A program made the position numbers and the translations under genes. The notes under the pieces are model-generated. The model was not told where the DNA came from. It was given only the letters and a program-made list of their open reading frames with translations, and made no database searches. Of a stretch of DNA of 21,663 nucleotides, positions 7,025-13,488 are shown one piece after another; the first letter of the stretch is position 1; each line of letters starts with the position of its first letter. Origin of the DNA: Pseudomonadota bacterium (GTDB taxonomy: Bacteria; Desulfobacterota; JADFVX01). Where the stretch lies: assembly GCA_015222755.1 (NCBI GenBank), contig JADFVX010000022.1:1-21663 (forward strand). Reading direction: 5' to 3'.

Positions 7025-8659
7025 CTAAATTTCCAGTGTCGCGAGGGCCTTTTTTTCCTCTTTGACAAACATTTTTTGACGTTTTACGAGCTGATCAAAA
7101 TCAACCTCATGACCGTTGAAGTCGGGGCCGTGGAAGCATGCAAATTTTGTTTCCCCACCTATAGAGACGCGGCAGGCACCGCACATTCCCGTACCATCCA
7201 CCATGATGGCGTTCAGGGAGACAAAGGTCTCTATCCCGTCTGCTCTTGTCATTTCGCTTACGGCCTTCATCATGGGAACAGGACCTACGGCGAGCACGTG
7301 GCTTACCTTCTCCCTGTCCATTATTTCCTTTAGAACGTCGGTAACAAGCCCTTCTTTTCCTGCGGAACCGTCGTTTGTAGTTGGGCGTACCTCGTCGCAG
7401 GCCTCGCCCAGTTCATCCATCATAAGCAGCAGGTCTTTATTTCTTGCGCCCACTATGCCTATCACCTTATTGCCAAGCGCCTTGAGGTCTCTTGCAGTAG
7501 GTATTATTGCACCGGTACCGTATCCTCCGCCTATGACAACACATGTCCCTTCATGCTTTTTGACATGGGAGCGTTCACCCAGTGGGCCGACTACATCGGT
7601 AAAGCAGTCGCCAACATTCATAGCATTGATCTCGCTGGAGGTCTTTCCCACCGCCATGACTATTATATGGATAGTGCCGGCATCTGCATCCCACCCGCAT
7701 ATGGAGAGCGGGATGCGCTCACTGAGCCCATGGGGTCTGACGATGATAAACTGCCCGGCCTGAAGCTTGTTTGCGATAAAGGGCGCCTCTATTGCAAAGT
7801 GAAAGGTCTTGTCGCAGAGCTCGCGCTTTGAGACTATGCGGTAGCTCTGCCTGTATTTGTCCGCAAGGGTCTCCGCCTCACTGCAGTAGGGGAGGAAGTG
7901 GCAGGCCTCGTGGCGCACTATAAAGGCATTGTCCCACTCATGCTGTTCGTCATTACCCAGTATGGCGTTAAATGCCTTAAATACCTTCTTCCTCTGACAA
8001 GGTATAAGTATCCCCTTCTTAATCATCTTGCCCAAGGCCCTTGCCGCATCTTTCCTTACCAAGGGCTTGCTGTCTGACAGGAGGTTGAAAGAGGTATCGA
8101 ACATCTTGAGCCTCAGTTTTTCATCGAATGCCTCTGCGGAAAGTCTTAGAGCAAGCTTCCCAAGGGCATATAGTGCTGCGGCCCTTACCTGATGGTTCTT
8201 TGATTTCGCGGCTACCAGTATCTCCGGCATAGACTTAATAACTGCATCGCTTCGGAAGTAGGAGAGTGCCTGCACAATATTGATGATGGCAAAGTCATCA
8301 TCTCGTTTGTTGTTCCAGGTATCAAGCAGTATAGCAACCGCCTTTTCACCATTTAGAGCTATAGCCCTGCCCAGGTGCGCAGCCGACTCCGGGTCGGCAT
8401 CGGTCAGCTCCGCTGTCAGCGTTCCAAGTGCCGCCTCCCCGAAACGGGCGATCTGCTTTTCCGCGCGGTTCGCCAGCCTTGTCATGTCCGGCTTGCCTGC
8501 ATGGTCGTGGTAAAAGATTGTGGTAAGTACCGCAGCGAGGTCTGTTTTTTCCCCGTCTGTCAGCTTGCTTAAAGTGTCAAGCTGGTCGAGCACCCTTCCT
8601 ATGGCCTCTTCACTGTCTATATTGATACTTTCTATAATTCCCTTAACTCTATCTGTCAT
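7025..8659 (-). CDS. HEAT-repeat/NfnA (SudB-like) fusion protein
   Basis: A 544-residue protein in two parts. Residues 270-544 are a ferredoxin-NADP reductase-type module of the NfnA/SudB family: FAD motif ERIPLS (314-319), an NAD(P) site with the GGGYGTGAI segment (377-385), and a C-terminal [2Fe-2S] loop with D488, C493, C496 and C508, the one-Asp/three-Cys ligand set known for NfnA. Residues 1-260 are extra. They are helical, with repeated Ala/Leu-rich HEAT-like units (for example VRAAALYALGKLALRL near 158-173 and VRKDAARALGKMIKKG near 201-216). NfnA proteins usually have about 280 residues, so this is a real N-terminal fusion, and the frame is unbroken across the joint. With the next gene it would form an NfnAB-like complex; the HEAT part may dock a further partner. 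The ATG has a modest AGGT site. Confidence 0.85.
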   Translation of the reverse strand: MTDRVKGIIESINIDSEEAIGRVLDQLDTLSKLTDGEKTDLAAVLTTIFYHDHAGKPDMTRLANRAEKQIARFGEAALGTLTAELTDADPESAAHLGRAIALNGEKAVAILLDTWNNKRDDDFAIINIVQALSYFRSDAVIKSMPEILVAAKSKNHQVRAAALYALGKLALRLSAEAFDEKLRLKMFDTSFNLLSDSKPLVRKDAARALGKMIKKGILIPCQRKKVFKAFNAILGNDEQHEWDNAFIVRHEACHFLPYCSEAETLADKYRQSYRIVSKRELCDKTFHFAIEAPFIANKLQAGQFIIVRPHGLSERIPLSICGWDADAGTIHIIVMAVGKTSSEINAMNVGDCFTDVVGPLGERSHVKKHEGTCVVIGGGYGTGAIIPTARDLKALGNKVIGIVGARNKDLLLMMDELGEACDEVRPTTNDGSAGKEGLVTDVLKEIMDREKVSHVLAVGPVPMMKAVSEMTRADGIETFVSLNAIMVDGTGMCGACRVSIGGETKFACFHGPDFNGHEVDFDQLVKRQKMFVKEEKKALATLEI

Positions 8660-8707
8660 CGCTTATTTACCTGCCAATTAAATAGTTTTTGGACTATAAG
8701 GCCTAAC

Positions 8708-8736
8708 ATTATAGGCAAGTCTTCTTGACTTTTCCA
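8708..8736 (-). promoter_or_regulatory. Promoter of nfn-like operon with inverted repeats
   Basis: On the minus strand, -35 TGGAAA (plus 8731-8736) and -10 TATAAT (plus 8708-8713) are 17 bases apart, about 50 bases before the start codon at 8659. An inverted repeat AAGTC-N5-GACTT (8717-8731) fills the spacer, and CTATAA-N9-TTATAG (8694-8714) overlaps the -10 box. Either could be an operator. Confidence 0.5.
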
Positions 8737-8779
8737 GTGTTTTTTGGCTTTTATTTAAAGATGTACTTGAGGCTTGCCT

Positions 8780-9105
8780 TCCTCTCTTGCTTGATCCTTT
8801 GGGGGCTCTTACTCCTGGCTATTTATTCAATGAAAGTGCGTATCCCACAAACTTTCTCTCACGGGGCCTAGCTAGTGGACTTTCCTATTTGTTAAGCTTG
8901 ATCAGGAGTTTTTATGCACAAACTTCGCTGTGTATTTCAAAACTCGCTGCCACCTTATCCAAAACGGCCGCCTAATATATCATTCCTGTAGGTCAGGCCA
9001 GCGCTTTACACACTGCTGACATCTCCGACCTTTGCTTCCCTCCAGACAACTAATAGTTCCATATAGGACTTGCACCTCCATGAGTTCCTAGCCTGGCTGG
9101 CGCTC
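8780..9105 (-). mobile_element. Group II intron remnant (domain I, class C-like)
   Basis: Read on the minus strand from 9105 downward, the stretch has the running order of bacterial group II intron domain I. A GAGCG start stands close to the GUGYG consensus. It is followed by a GGAGGTGCAAGTCC hairpin segment, TCTGGAGGGAAGC, and ATATTAGGC followed by TTTTGGATAAGGTGGCA, which parallels the equivalent part of class C introns such as the Oceanobacillus intron. A loop ATAAAAA (plus 8909-8915) is a perfect complement of the seven bases TTTTTAT (plus 9106-9112) just before the intron start, as expected for EBS1-IBS1. It sits directly behind an intrinsic terminator, the known target of class C introns. 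No reverse transcriptase frame or domain V is visible, so it is a truncated, inactive remnant. The 3' edge near 8780 is uncertain. Confidence 0.68.
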
Positions 9106-9109
9106 ATAA

Positions 9110-9141
9110 AAAAAGGCCCAACCTTTCGGTTGGGCCTTTTT
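9110..9141 (-). terminator. Terminator of heme-copper operon
   Basis: A ten-base stem AGGCCCAACC / GGTTGGGCCT is flanked by A and T tracts, so it can work in both directions. On the minus strand it has a GAAA tetraloop and ends in seven T. It follows the 42-residue gene by about 20 bases and abuts the intron remnant. Confidence 0.92.
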
Positions 9142-9158
9142 AATTAATCAGCTATCTC

Positions 9159-9287
9159 TTAGTACATTTCCCAGATATCTGTGAGCCACTTTGCATGACC
9201 CAACCAGAGCAGGATAAATGTTACAAGAAATATAATGGCGAGTACAAATGTACCCGGCGCATGAAACCCATTATGCTCATCAGACAT
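9159..9287 (-). CDS. Small single-helix subunit of heme-copper enzyme
   Basis: A 42-residue protein with a GGAGG ribosome site eight bases before the ATG. It begins 14 bases after the stop of the catalytic subunit and ends just before the operon terminator. The sequence has a short polar N-terminus, a HAPGTFVLA entry into one transmembrane helix (about residues 13-31) and a Trp-rich tail (W29, W35, W40). This is the layout of the small subunit IIa of ba3-type oxidases and of other tiny partners of B-family heme-copper enzymes, which pack against subunit I. It is too short for most gene finders. Assignment rests on position, length and shape, not on a motif of known function. Confidence 0.75.
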   Translation of the reverse strand: MSDEHNGFHAPGTFVLAIIFLVTFILLWLGHAKWLTDIWEMY

Positions 9288-9301
9288 AATCATATCCTCC
9301 T

Positions 9302-10810
9302 TTATGCTCTCTTATTTCCTTTGAAGATGGAACCCAGAGTGACGAAAACAAACATCGCACCACCTACAACCGCTATTAAACCACCTATGCCTACCAGACC
9401 CATAAATATGTCAACTGTAGAGTCAAATTGATAGCCAAAAGGTGCGTCTGAGAAGTTGTAGTCCCAGTGCCTTCTTGGTACTCCGAAAGTACCGGCAGCC
9501 ATCATGGTGATAGAAAGAATCGTAATACCGGTTCCATATACAAAAGGCTGAAGTTTAGCTACACCAGGCATTATCAGGTCACGCTTGAAGAATACCGGGA
9601 TAAGGAAATAGGCCATACCCATAAAGGCTATAGTCGTACCCGCAACAACCGTACCGTGGAAGTGACCTGTAATGGCCCAGGTATTGTGACGGATGATACT
9701 GAACTGCTCAGTACCGAAGATCACACCGGTAGTACCACCGAGGAAACCGAAGAGTACGATAGAGATGAAGGTTGCCGAGAAGGCAGGGTTGCCCCAGGGA
9801 GCCTTCTTCAGCCACTCGAAAAGGCCGTTGTTATAGCCCTGCTTCCTGAGACCCATCTCAATAGAGGCAGGAACAGCGAATGCATGTATCATGGAAGCGA
9901 GAACAGCAAGGTGCATAACGTAGCTTGTGTTCACGATCTTGTGCCATGTACTGAAAACCGGGTCAACAAGCAGATGATGCTCGGAAGCAACATTGATGAA
10001 AAGGATGTAGAGTACAAAAGCACTACGACAGAGCTTTTCACTGGCCGGCTTCGCCTTGAAGAGGAAGGCCGCTATCCCGTACCAGCATGCAACCATCATA
10101 CATACGTTGATCTGCTGAGAAGTATGACCCAGACCCCACCATACCAGCCTGTATGCAGAAGGATCGATTGTCTCGATGATTCCCAGTGACCACAGGAATG
10201 TAGGGATGTATATAGCAGCACCGTGCGCTATAGACATGATACCGATAATAGAGGCCGCCATGATACCGAAGGACACCATAGGCAAGGTCCGCTTGTACTC
10301 ACCTTCCTTCTTCGCAACAACAGCGTTGATGAAGAAGTGGATGAATGCTATCAGCGAACCCACGGCAAAGAGTATAATACCCAGATAGTAGAGAGGGTGC
10401 GCCTGAAGCGGGACATAAGATGTAAAGAGAACATCTGCCTGACCGCCCAGAACCATAACTACCACAAGTAGAGTACCACCCAGCATCAGACCGTAAGTAA
10501 TCTTGGACAATATCGGCACTGCCAGCCTGGACTTCAGCAGAGTCACCGAGCCAAAATGTACCAATGCTACCTCGAAGAATATAATCCATACGAGAAGCGC
10601 CAGAAGACCGTGTGCTGTCAGCCAACGGTAGTACCACTCAACGGGAAGAAGGTGGATAGCAGGCCACCTGGTTAAGAGTACAAGCAGACCAGCTGCGCCG
10701 CCGATGGCAAAGAAAATAATCGCCGTCGCCATGTTCAGCTTGATCATAGATTCGGAGTTTTTCTCAATCTCCAAACCCGAAATTTCACAAGTTCTTTTTT
10801 CGAAACTCAT
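9302..10810 (-). CDS. Heme-copper oxidoreductase subunit I, Tyr-less
   Basis: A 502-residue, 12- to 13-helix catalytic subunit that binds two hemes and CuB, nearest to the B (ba3-like) family in length and in lacking the A-family signature segments. Ligands seen: low-spin heme His67 (in LTAHG) and His385; CuB His229, His278 and His279 (in SEHHLL); high-spin heme His383 (in TGHFHG). The usual redox tyrosine four residues after the first CuB His is replaced: the stretch reads H229-TSQ-Q233, so position +4 is Gln. Loss of this Tyr, which cross-links to His in oxygen reductases, is a feature of heme-copper enzymes that reduce nitric oxide. A Glu (E277) lies next to the CuB pair. GGAGG precedes the ATG, and the upstream gene is the CuA subunit. 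It is likely a NO reductase-type enzyme; a degenerate O2 reductase is the alternative. Confidence 0.88.
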   Translation of the reverse strand: MSFEKRTCEISGLEIEKNSESMIKLNMATAIIFFAIGGAAGLLVLLTRWPAIHLLPVEWYYRWLTAHGLLALLVWIIFFEVALVHFGSVTLLKSRLAVPILSKITYGLMLGGTLLVVVMVLGGQADVLFTSYVPLQAHPLYYLGIILFAVGSLIAFIHFFINAVVAKKEGEYKRTLPMVSFGIMAASIIGIMSIAHGAAIYIPTFLWSLGIIETIDPSAYRLVWWGLGHTSQQINVCMMVACWYGIAAFLFKAKPASEKLCRSAFVLYILFINVASEHHLLVDPVFSTWHKIVNTSYVMHLAVLASMIHAFAVPASIEMGLRKQGYNNGLFEWLKKAPWGNPAFSATFISIVLFGFLGGTTGVIFGTEQFSIIRHNTWAITGHFHGTVVAGTTIAFMGMAYFLIPVFFKRDLIMPGVAKLQPFVYGTGITILSITMMAAGTFGVPRRHWDYNFSDAPFGYQFDSTVDIFMGLVGIGGLIAVVGGAMFVFVTLGSIFKGNKRA

Positions 10811-10820
10811 TTAGACCTCC

Positions 10821-11345
10821 TTATATGACATTGATCTTGCCCACCATGGTATGGTGACCAAGACCGCAAAATTCATTACACAATATCCTGAAATCGCCTG
10901 AACTGGTCGGCTTCAGATTGACAACGTAATCGATTCCAGGAATAACCATAAGGTTCAGGTTGATCGGTTGAATCGAGAACCCGTGAACAAGGTCTACAGA
11001 AGAAAGGTGGATCTTGTATGTCTTGTCCTTCTCAAGTTCAAGAACAGGAGTCCACTCCCACATACTCGCCTTAAGGTAGACAGGCTCGTCCGGATTAGGT
11101 CTCACTACGGGAAAACCGTTTTCCTCTCCGACCGTGTATTTTTCTTCCTGCGCCTCTATGAGGGCCTCAAAGTCCTCTGCACTGACCCTGTAGCTCTCGC
11201 TAGGCGGGTTCTGTACTCCGATAAAATGCTGTATCGGCATGTATAAAAATGAAACAAGCATCCAGACAAGGGCGAGAATGAACCAAATCTTCTCATCCTT
11301 ACTGAGAGGCTGCCACCAATTCCCCTGGGGCTCATGAATAGCCAT
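10821..11345 (-). CDS. Heme-copper oxidoreductase subunit II with CuA
   Basis: A 174-residue subunit II. One N-terminal transmembrane helix (about 18-40) is followed by a periplasmic cupredoxin domain. The full CuA set is present: H121, C156, C160, H164 and M167 in the order H...CNEFCGLGHHTM, with E158 giving its backbone carbonyl. So electrons should enter from a soluble cytochrome c or similar carrier rather than from quinol. Length and the single helix fit the short subunit II of the B family. It has an AAGGAGG site, lies 22 bases after the 51-residue gene, and is followed by subunit I ten bases later, so all are one operon. The encoded SCO protein and the cytochrome c in this window are natural partners, although they are encoded separately. 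Confidence 0.93.
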   Translation of the reverse strand: MAIHEPQGNWWQPLSKDEKIWFILALVWMLVSFLYMPIQHFIGVQNPPSESYRVSAEDFEALIEAQEEKYTVGEENGFPVVRPNPDEPVYLKASMWEWTPVLELEKDKTYKIHLSSVDLVHGFSIQPINLNLMVIPGIDYVVNLKPTSSGDFRILCNEFCGLGHHTMVGKINVI

Positions 11346-11367
11346 AACTAGTAATCCTCCTTAAATT

Positions 11368-11523
11368 CTATTTAACTATAGGGAGATAAGGTAAAGTGTA
11401 TACCTCATACAAACCCCAGACCGTAAAAAGCACCGTAGGTAACACAATACCTATCCCCAGAAGCAACCAGATATTGTCGTAAAACTTCTGAACTGCACTG
11501 TATTCTTCGCTTCCCTCAGACAT
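11368..11523 (-). CDS. 51-residue single-helix protein, first in operon
   Basis: A short gene with a strong AGGAGGAGG ribosome site and an ATG at 11523, running to a TAG at 11368-11370. The product has a polar N-terminus (residues 1-18), one transmembrane helix (about 19-40, with a WLLLGIGIVLPTVLF core) and a short periplasmic tail ending in TLPYLPIVK. It is the first gene of the heme-copper operon and precedes the CuA subunit by 22 bases, so it is probably an accessory or assembly subunit. I do not recognise a named family. The good ribosome site, tight spacing and clean single helix argue that it is real. Confidence 0.72.
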   Translation of the reverse strand: MSEGSEEYSAVQKFYDNIWLLLGIGIVLPTVLFTVWGLYEVYTLPYLPIVK

Positions 11524-11548
11524 ATTCCTCCTCCTTTCAATGATTAAT

Positions 11549-11619
11549 ATTAGAAACCAAATCTAATGTTTAGAACTTTTTTGAATAGGCCAAACTGCAT
11601 AGCACGACAATAGTTCTAA
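11549..11619 (-). promoter_or_regulatory. Leader inverted repeats of heme-copper operon
   Basis: The leader of about 105 nt contains TTAGAACT (11570-11577) paired with AGTTCTAA (11612-11619) across a 34-base loop, and ATTAGA-N7-TCTAAT (11549-11567) just before the ribosome site. They could form RNA hairpins or protein-binding sites that regulate the operon. Not matched to a known riboswitch. Confidence 0.4.
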
Positions 11620-11634
11620 CAGCATAGCGCTCGA

Positions 11635-11664
11635 ATAATATGGCAAAAAGTACATGCTTGTCAA
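11635..11664 (-). promoter_or_regulatory. Sigma-70 promoter of heme-copper operon
   Basis: On the minus strand, -35 TTGACA (plus 11659-11664) is a perfect match, and -10 TATTAT (plus 11635-11640) matches five of six, with an 18-base spacer. The rest of the gap (11665-11866) shows no gene and no clear FNR-type TTGAT-N4-ATCAA site. Confidence 0.7.
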
Positions 11665-11866
11665 GAAAAAACGTCTGAACAGATTCCGTTAAGAAAAAGT
11701 CCATGAATCCTGTCAGGAGAGCGCATAGACGGTATCGTGGAATCTGCTTTCCGAGTTCAATTCTGAAGAGAATGTTTTGCAAATAAACTCTAGCAATTTT
11801 ACCTCAAAAGCAGCTCATGTTAAGCTCATCTTCAGTCGAATATCATCGTAAAGTCTCTTTAATGCC

Positions 11867-12730
11867 TTAATATATATATCCCAGCAGGCGAGATACAAGT
11901 TTTGCCGCCAGAAAATCAGGTGCGTTCATGCCCTCAATTGGTGCAAACTCTACTACATCAAAACCTATAACTTTTTTATTTTTACAAACCTTACGAAGGA
12001 AGGAGGTGACAGTATACCAGTCAAGTCCGCCCGGTTCCGGAGTGCCTGTAGAAGGCATGATGGAAGGGTCGAAGCAGTCGATGTCTATAGTGATGTAGAT
12101 ATTTTCAGGCAGCCCATCAATGGCCTCATCCATCCAGGCACTTCCCCCCCTCATCTCATGGGCAAAGTGGATTTTCCTGCCCTTCTCCTCTACAAAATCC
12201 GCCTCTTCCTTTGAGAGCGAGCGGATACCTACCTGGCTGTACTGAAGGCCTAGATCATCAACGCGGCGCATAATGCATGCATGGCTATCCGGTGTGCCGT
12301 CATAGCTGTCGCGAAGGTCGGCATGGGCATCGAGTTGCAAGACGCCGAAGTCCTTGCCCCTGACCTCGACGAGCGCGGTGAGCACCCCCTTTGTAACGGA
12401 GTGCTCACCGCCGAGCCCCACTATAAACTTGTTGTCCTTTGCCGGTTTTAGCGCCGCCTCGTGTGTGGCACGCATCATGTCAGAAGGGGTCTTTGAAGGC
12501 CGGACTGCGGGAAGAGTATGTATCCCTATTTCAGAGGTTTCCCGTTTAAGTTCCTCATCATAGGCTTCAAGCTGAAGGGACGCATTAAGGATCGCATCGG
12601 GGCCTTTTGAGGCACCACCTCCATAGCTGACTGTTCCTTCATAGGGGATGGGAAGAACGGCAACCCGGCAACTCTCGTAGGAGCAATACTTTGCCTCTTC
12701 CGGGCCGAAACGGATAGGGTTGTCTGGCAC
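11867..12730 (-). CDS. speB: Agmatinase (agmatine ureohydrolase)
   Basis: A 287-residue ureohydrolase that splits agmatine to putrescine and urea. The binuclear manganese ligands are all present: H110 (GGEHS), D134, H136 and D138 (DAHADLRDSY), D216 and D218 (DIDCFDP). The PEPGG stretch at 231-235 and E261 close the site. The gene begins with GTG (12728-12730), sharing one base with the TAG stop of the upstream arginine decarboxylase, with a GGAG ribosome site inside that gene; the two are translationally coupled. The pairing fixes the substrate as agmatine rather than arginine or guanidinobutyrate. The product is cytoplasmic. No clear intrinsic terminator is seen after the stop. Confidence 0.93.
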   Translation of the reverse strand: MPDNPIRFGPEEAKYCSYESCRVAVLPIPYEGTVSYGGGASKGPDAILNASLQLEAYDEELKRETSEIGIHTLPAVRPSKTPSDMMRATHEAALKPAKDNKFIVGLGGEHSVTKGVLTALVEVRGKDFGVLQLDAHADLRDSYDGTPDSHACIMRRVDDLGLQYSQVGIRSLSKEEADFVEEKGRKIHFAHEMRGGSAWMDEAIDGLPENIYITIDIDCFDPSIMPSTGTPEPGGLDWYTVTSFLRKVCKNKKVIGFDVVEFAPIEGMNAPDFLAAKLVSRLLGYIY

Positions 12731-13293
12731 TATTTTGGCTCCATCCAGTCCATGATTAGAACGTAGGCGGAAACAACTGTAGTCCAGTCACCATTCTTTG
12801 CTCCCATGGCCGTCTGGGTACAGTTGCGCGTGTTGACTATCTTACCGGACATCTTGAAGACCTCTTCCCTTTCGTCCCAGGCCTTGTCTGGATCAAACTC
12901 TATCCCCAGAGTGGTCGCAAGCATAGTGGCGGCGAGGTCTTCTGCGTAATCTCCGGCCTTCTTCTCATTCTCACCAAATGAGTGGTGCTCCGAAAGATAG
13001 CCGTGAGTGGAGCGGTCTTTAGGCAGGGCAACTCCCACAGAGGAGGCAATAAGCCTGTTTGGCTCCTGCGTGGCCTGCTCCGAGAGGACGACGAAAAGTA
13101 TCTGACCAGGGAGCAGCACAGCTTCGCCCTTCTGGCGGGATACCATCTTGCAGTTGGGAGGGAAGATACTGGAGACCTTCACCAGGTTCTGGGCGGCTAT
13201 CCCTGCATCACGAAGGGCCATCTCGAAACTGGTCAGCTTTTCTTTGTGTTTTCCAACGCCCTTTGTCAGGTAGGCCATTTTTGGTATAAGCAT
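12730..13293 (-). CDS. Pyruvoyl-dependent arginine decarboxylase
   Basis: A 187-residue proenzyme that decarboxylates arginine to agmatine using a pyruvoyl group made by self-cleavage instead of pyridoxal phosphate. The KVSSIFPPNC segment contains the cleavage pair Ser41-Ser42, which gives beta and alpha chains of about 41 and 146 residues. The middle ASSVGVALP and the SEHH segment match the archaeal PvlArgDC family, which is also present in various anaerobic bacteria. The reading frame extends 20 codons upstream, but the ATG at 13293 has a GGAGG site and gives the usual N-terminus. With agmatinase it forms a two-gene polyamine operon driven by the promoter at 13325-13353. Confidence 0.93.
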   Translation of the reverse strand: MLIPKMAYLTKGVGKHKEKLTSFEMALRDAGIAAQNLVKVSSIFPPNCKMVSRQKGEAVLLPGQILFVVLSEQATQEPNRLIASSVGVALPKDRSTHGYLSEHHSFGENEKKAGDYAEDLAATMLATTLGIEFDPDKAWDEREEVFKMSGKIVNTRNCTQTAMGAKNGDWTTVVSAYVLIMDWMEPK

Positions 13294-13324
13294 GAAAGAA
13301 CCTCCGATAAAAAAGTAATAGTGA

Positions 13325-13353
13325 AATATAGAAAGATTTAGCAAAAAATTCAA
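13325..13353 (-). promoter_or_regulatory. Promoter of arginine decarboxylase-speB operon
   Basis: On the minus strand, -35 TTGAAT (plus 13348-13353) and -10 TATATT (plus 13325-13330) are separated by 17 bases. This gives a leader of about 25 nt before the ATG at 13293 and supports that start over the upstream one. Confidence 0.55.
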
Positions 13354-13424
13354 TTAAAATGTGAAGATCAAAATCAAAAACAGGGAAGGTCTTCAAGCAC
13401 CTGGAGATTTTTAAAAATGCCTCC

Positions 13425-13453
13425 TTTACAAGGCCTGAGTCTGGGTATATAAT
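13425..13453 (+). promoter_or_regulatory. Sigma-70 promoter of dnaB
   Basis: The -35 TTTACA (13425-13430) and the -10 TATAAT (13448-13453) lie 17 bases apart, about 35 bases before the dnaB start. It is divergent from the arginine decarboxylase promoter. Confidence 0.7.
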
Positions 13454-13488
13454 TTCATGTTCCTCTTAAAACATACTGTAGGTAATAA

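Noticed and set aside
7116..7763. Plus-strand frame of 215 codons opposite the HEAT-NfnA gene
   Set aside because: It is Ser/Pro-rich shadow translation of a well-supported minus-strand gene.
8787..8975. Short plus-strand frame of 62 codons in the nfn to heme-copper gap
   Set aside because: It is antisense to the intron remnant, with no ribosome site or conserved features.
9467..10189. Long plus-strand frame of 240 codons inside the heme-copper subunit I gene
   Set aside because: It is antisense to a gene with a complete ligand set; its translation is low-complexity in character, with no motif or ribosome site.
11570..11782. Minus-strand 70-codon frame upstream of the heme-copper operon
   Set aside because: It spans the promoter boxes and leader repeats, has no ribosome site and no recognisable domain.
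13294..13353. 20-codon extension of the arginine decarboxylase
   Set aside because: It overlaps the predicted promoter, and the ATG at 13293 has a GGAGG site and a family-typical start.
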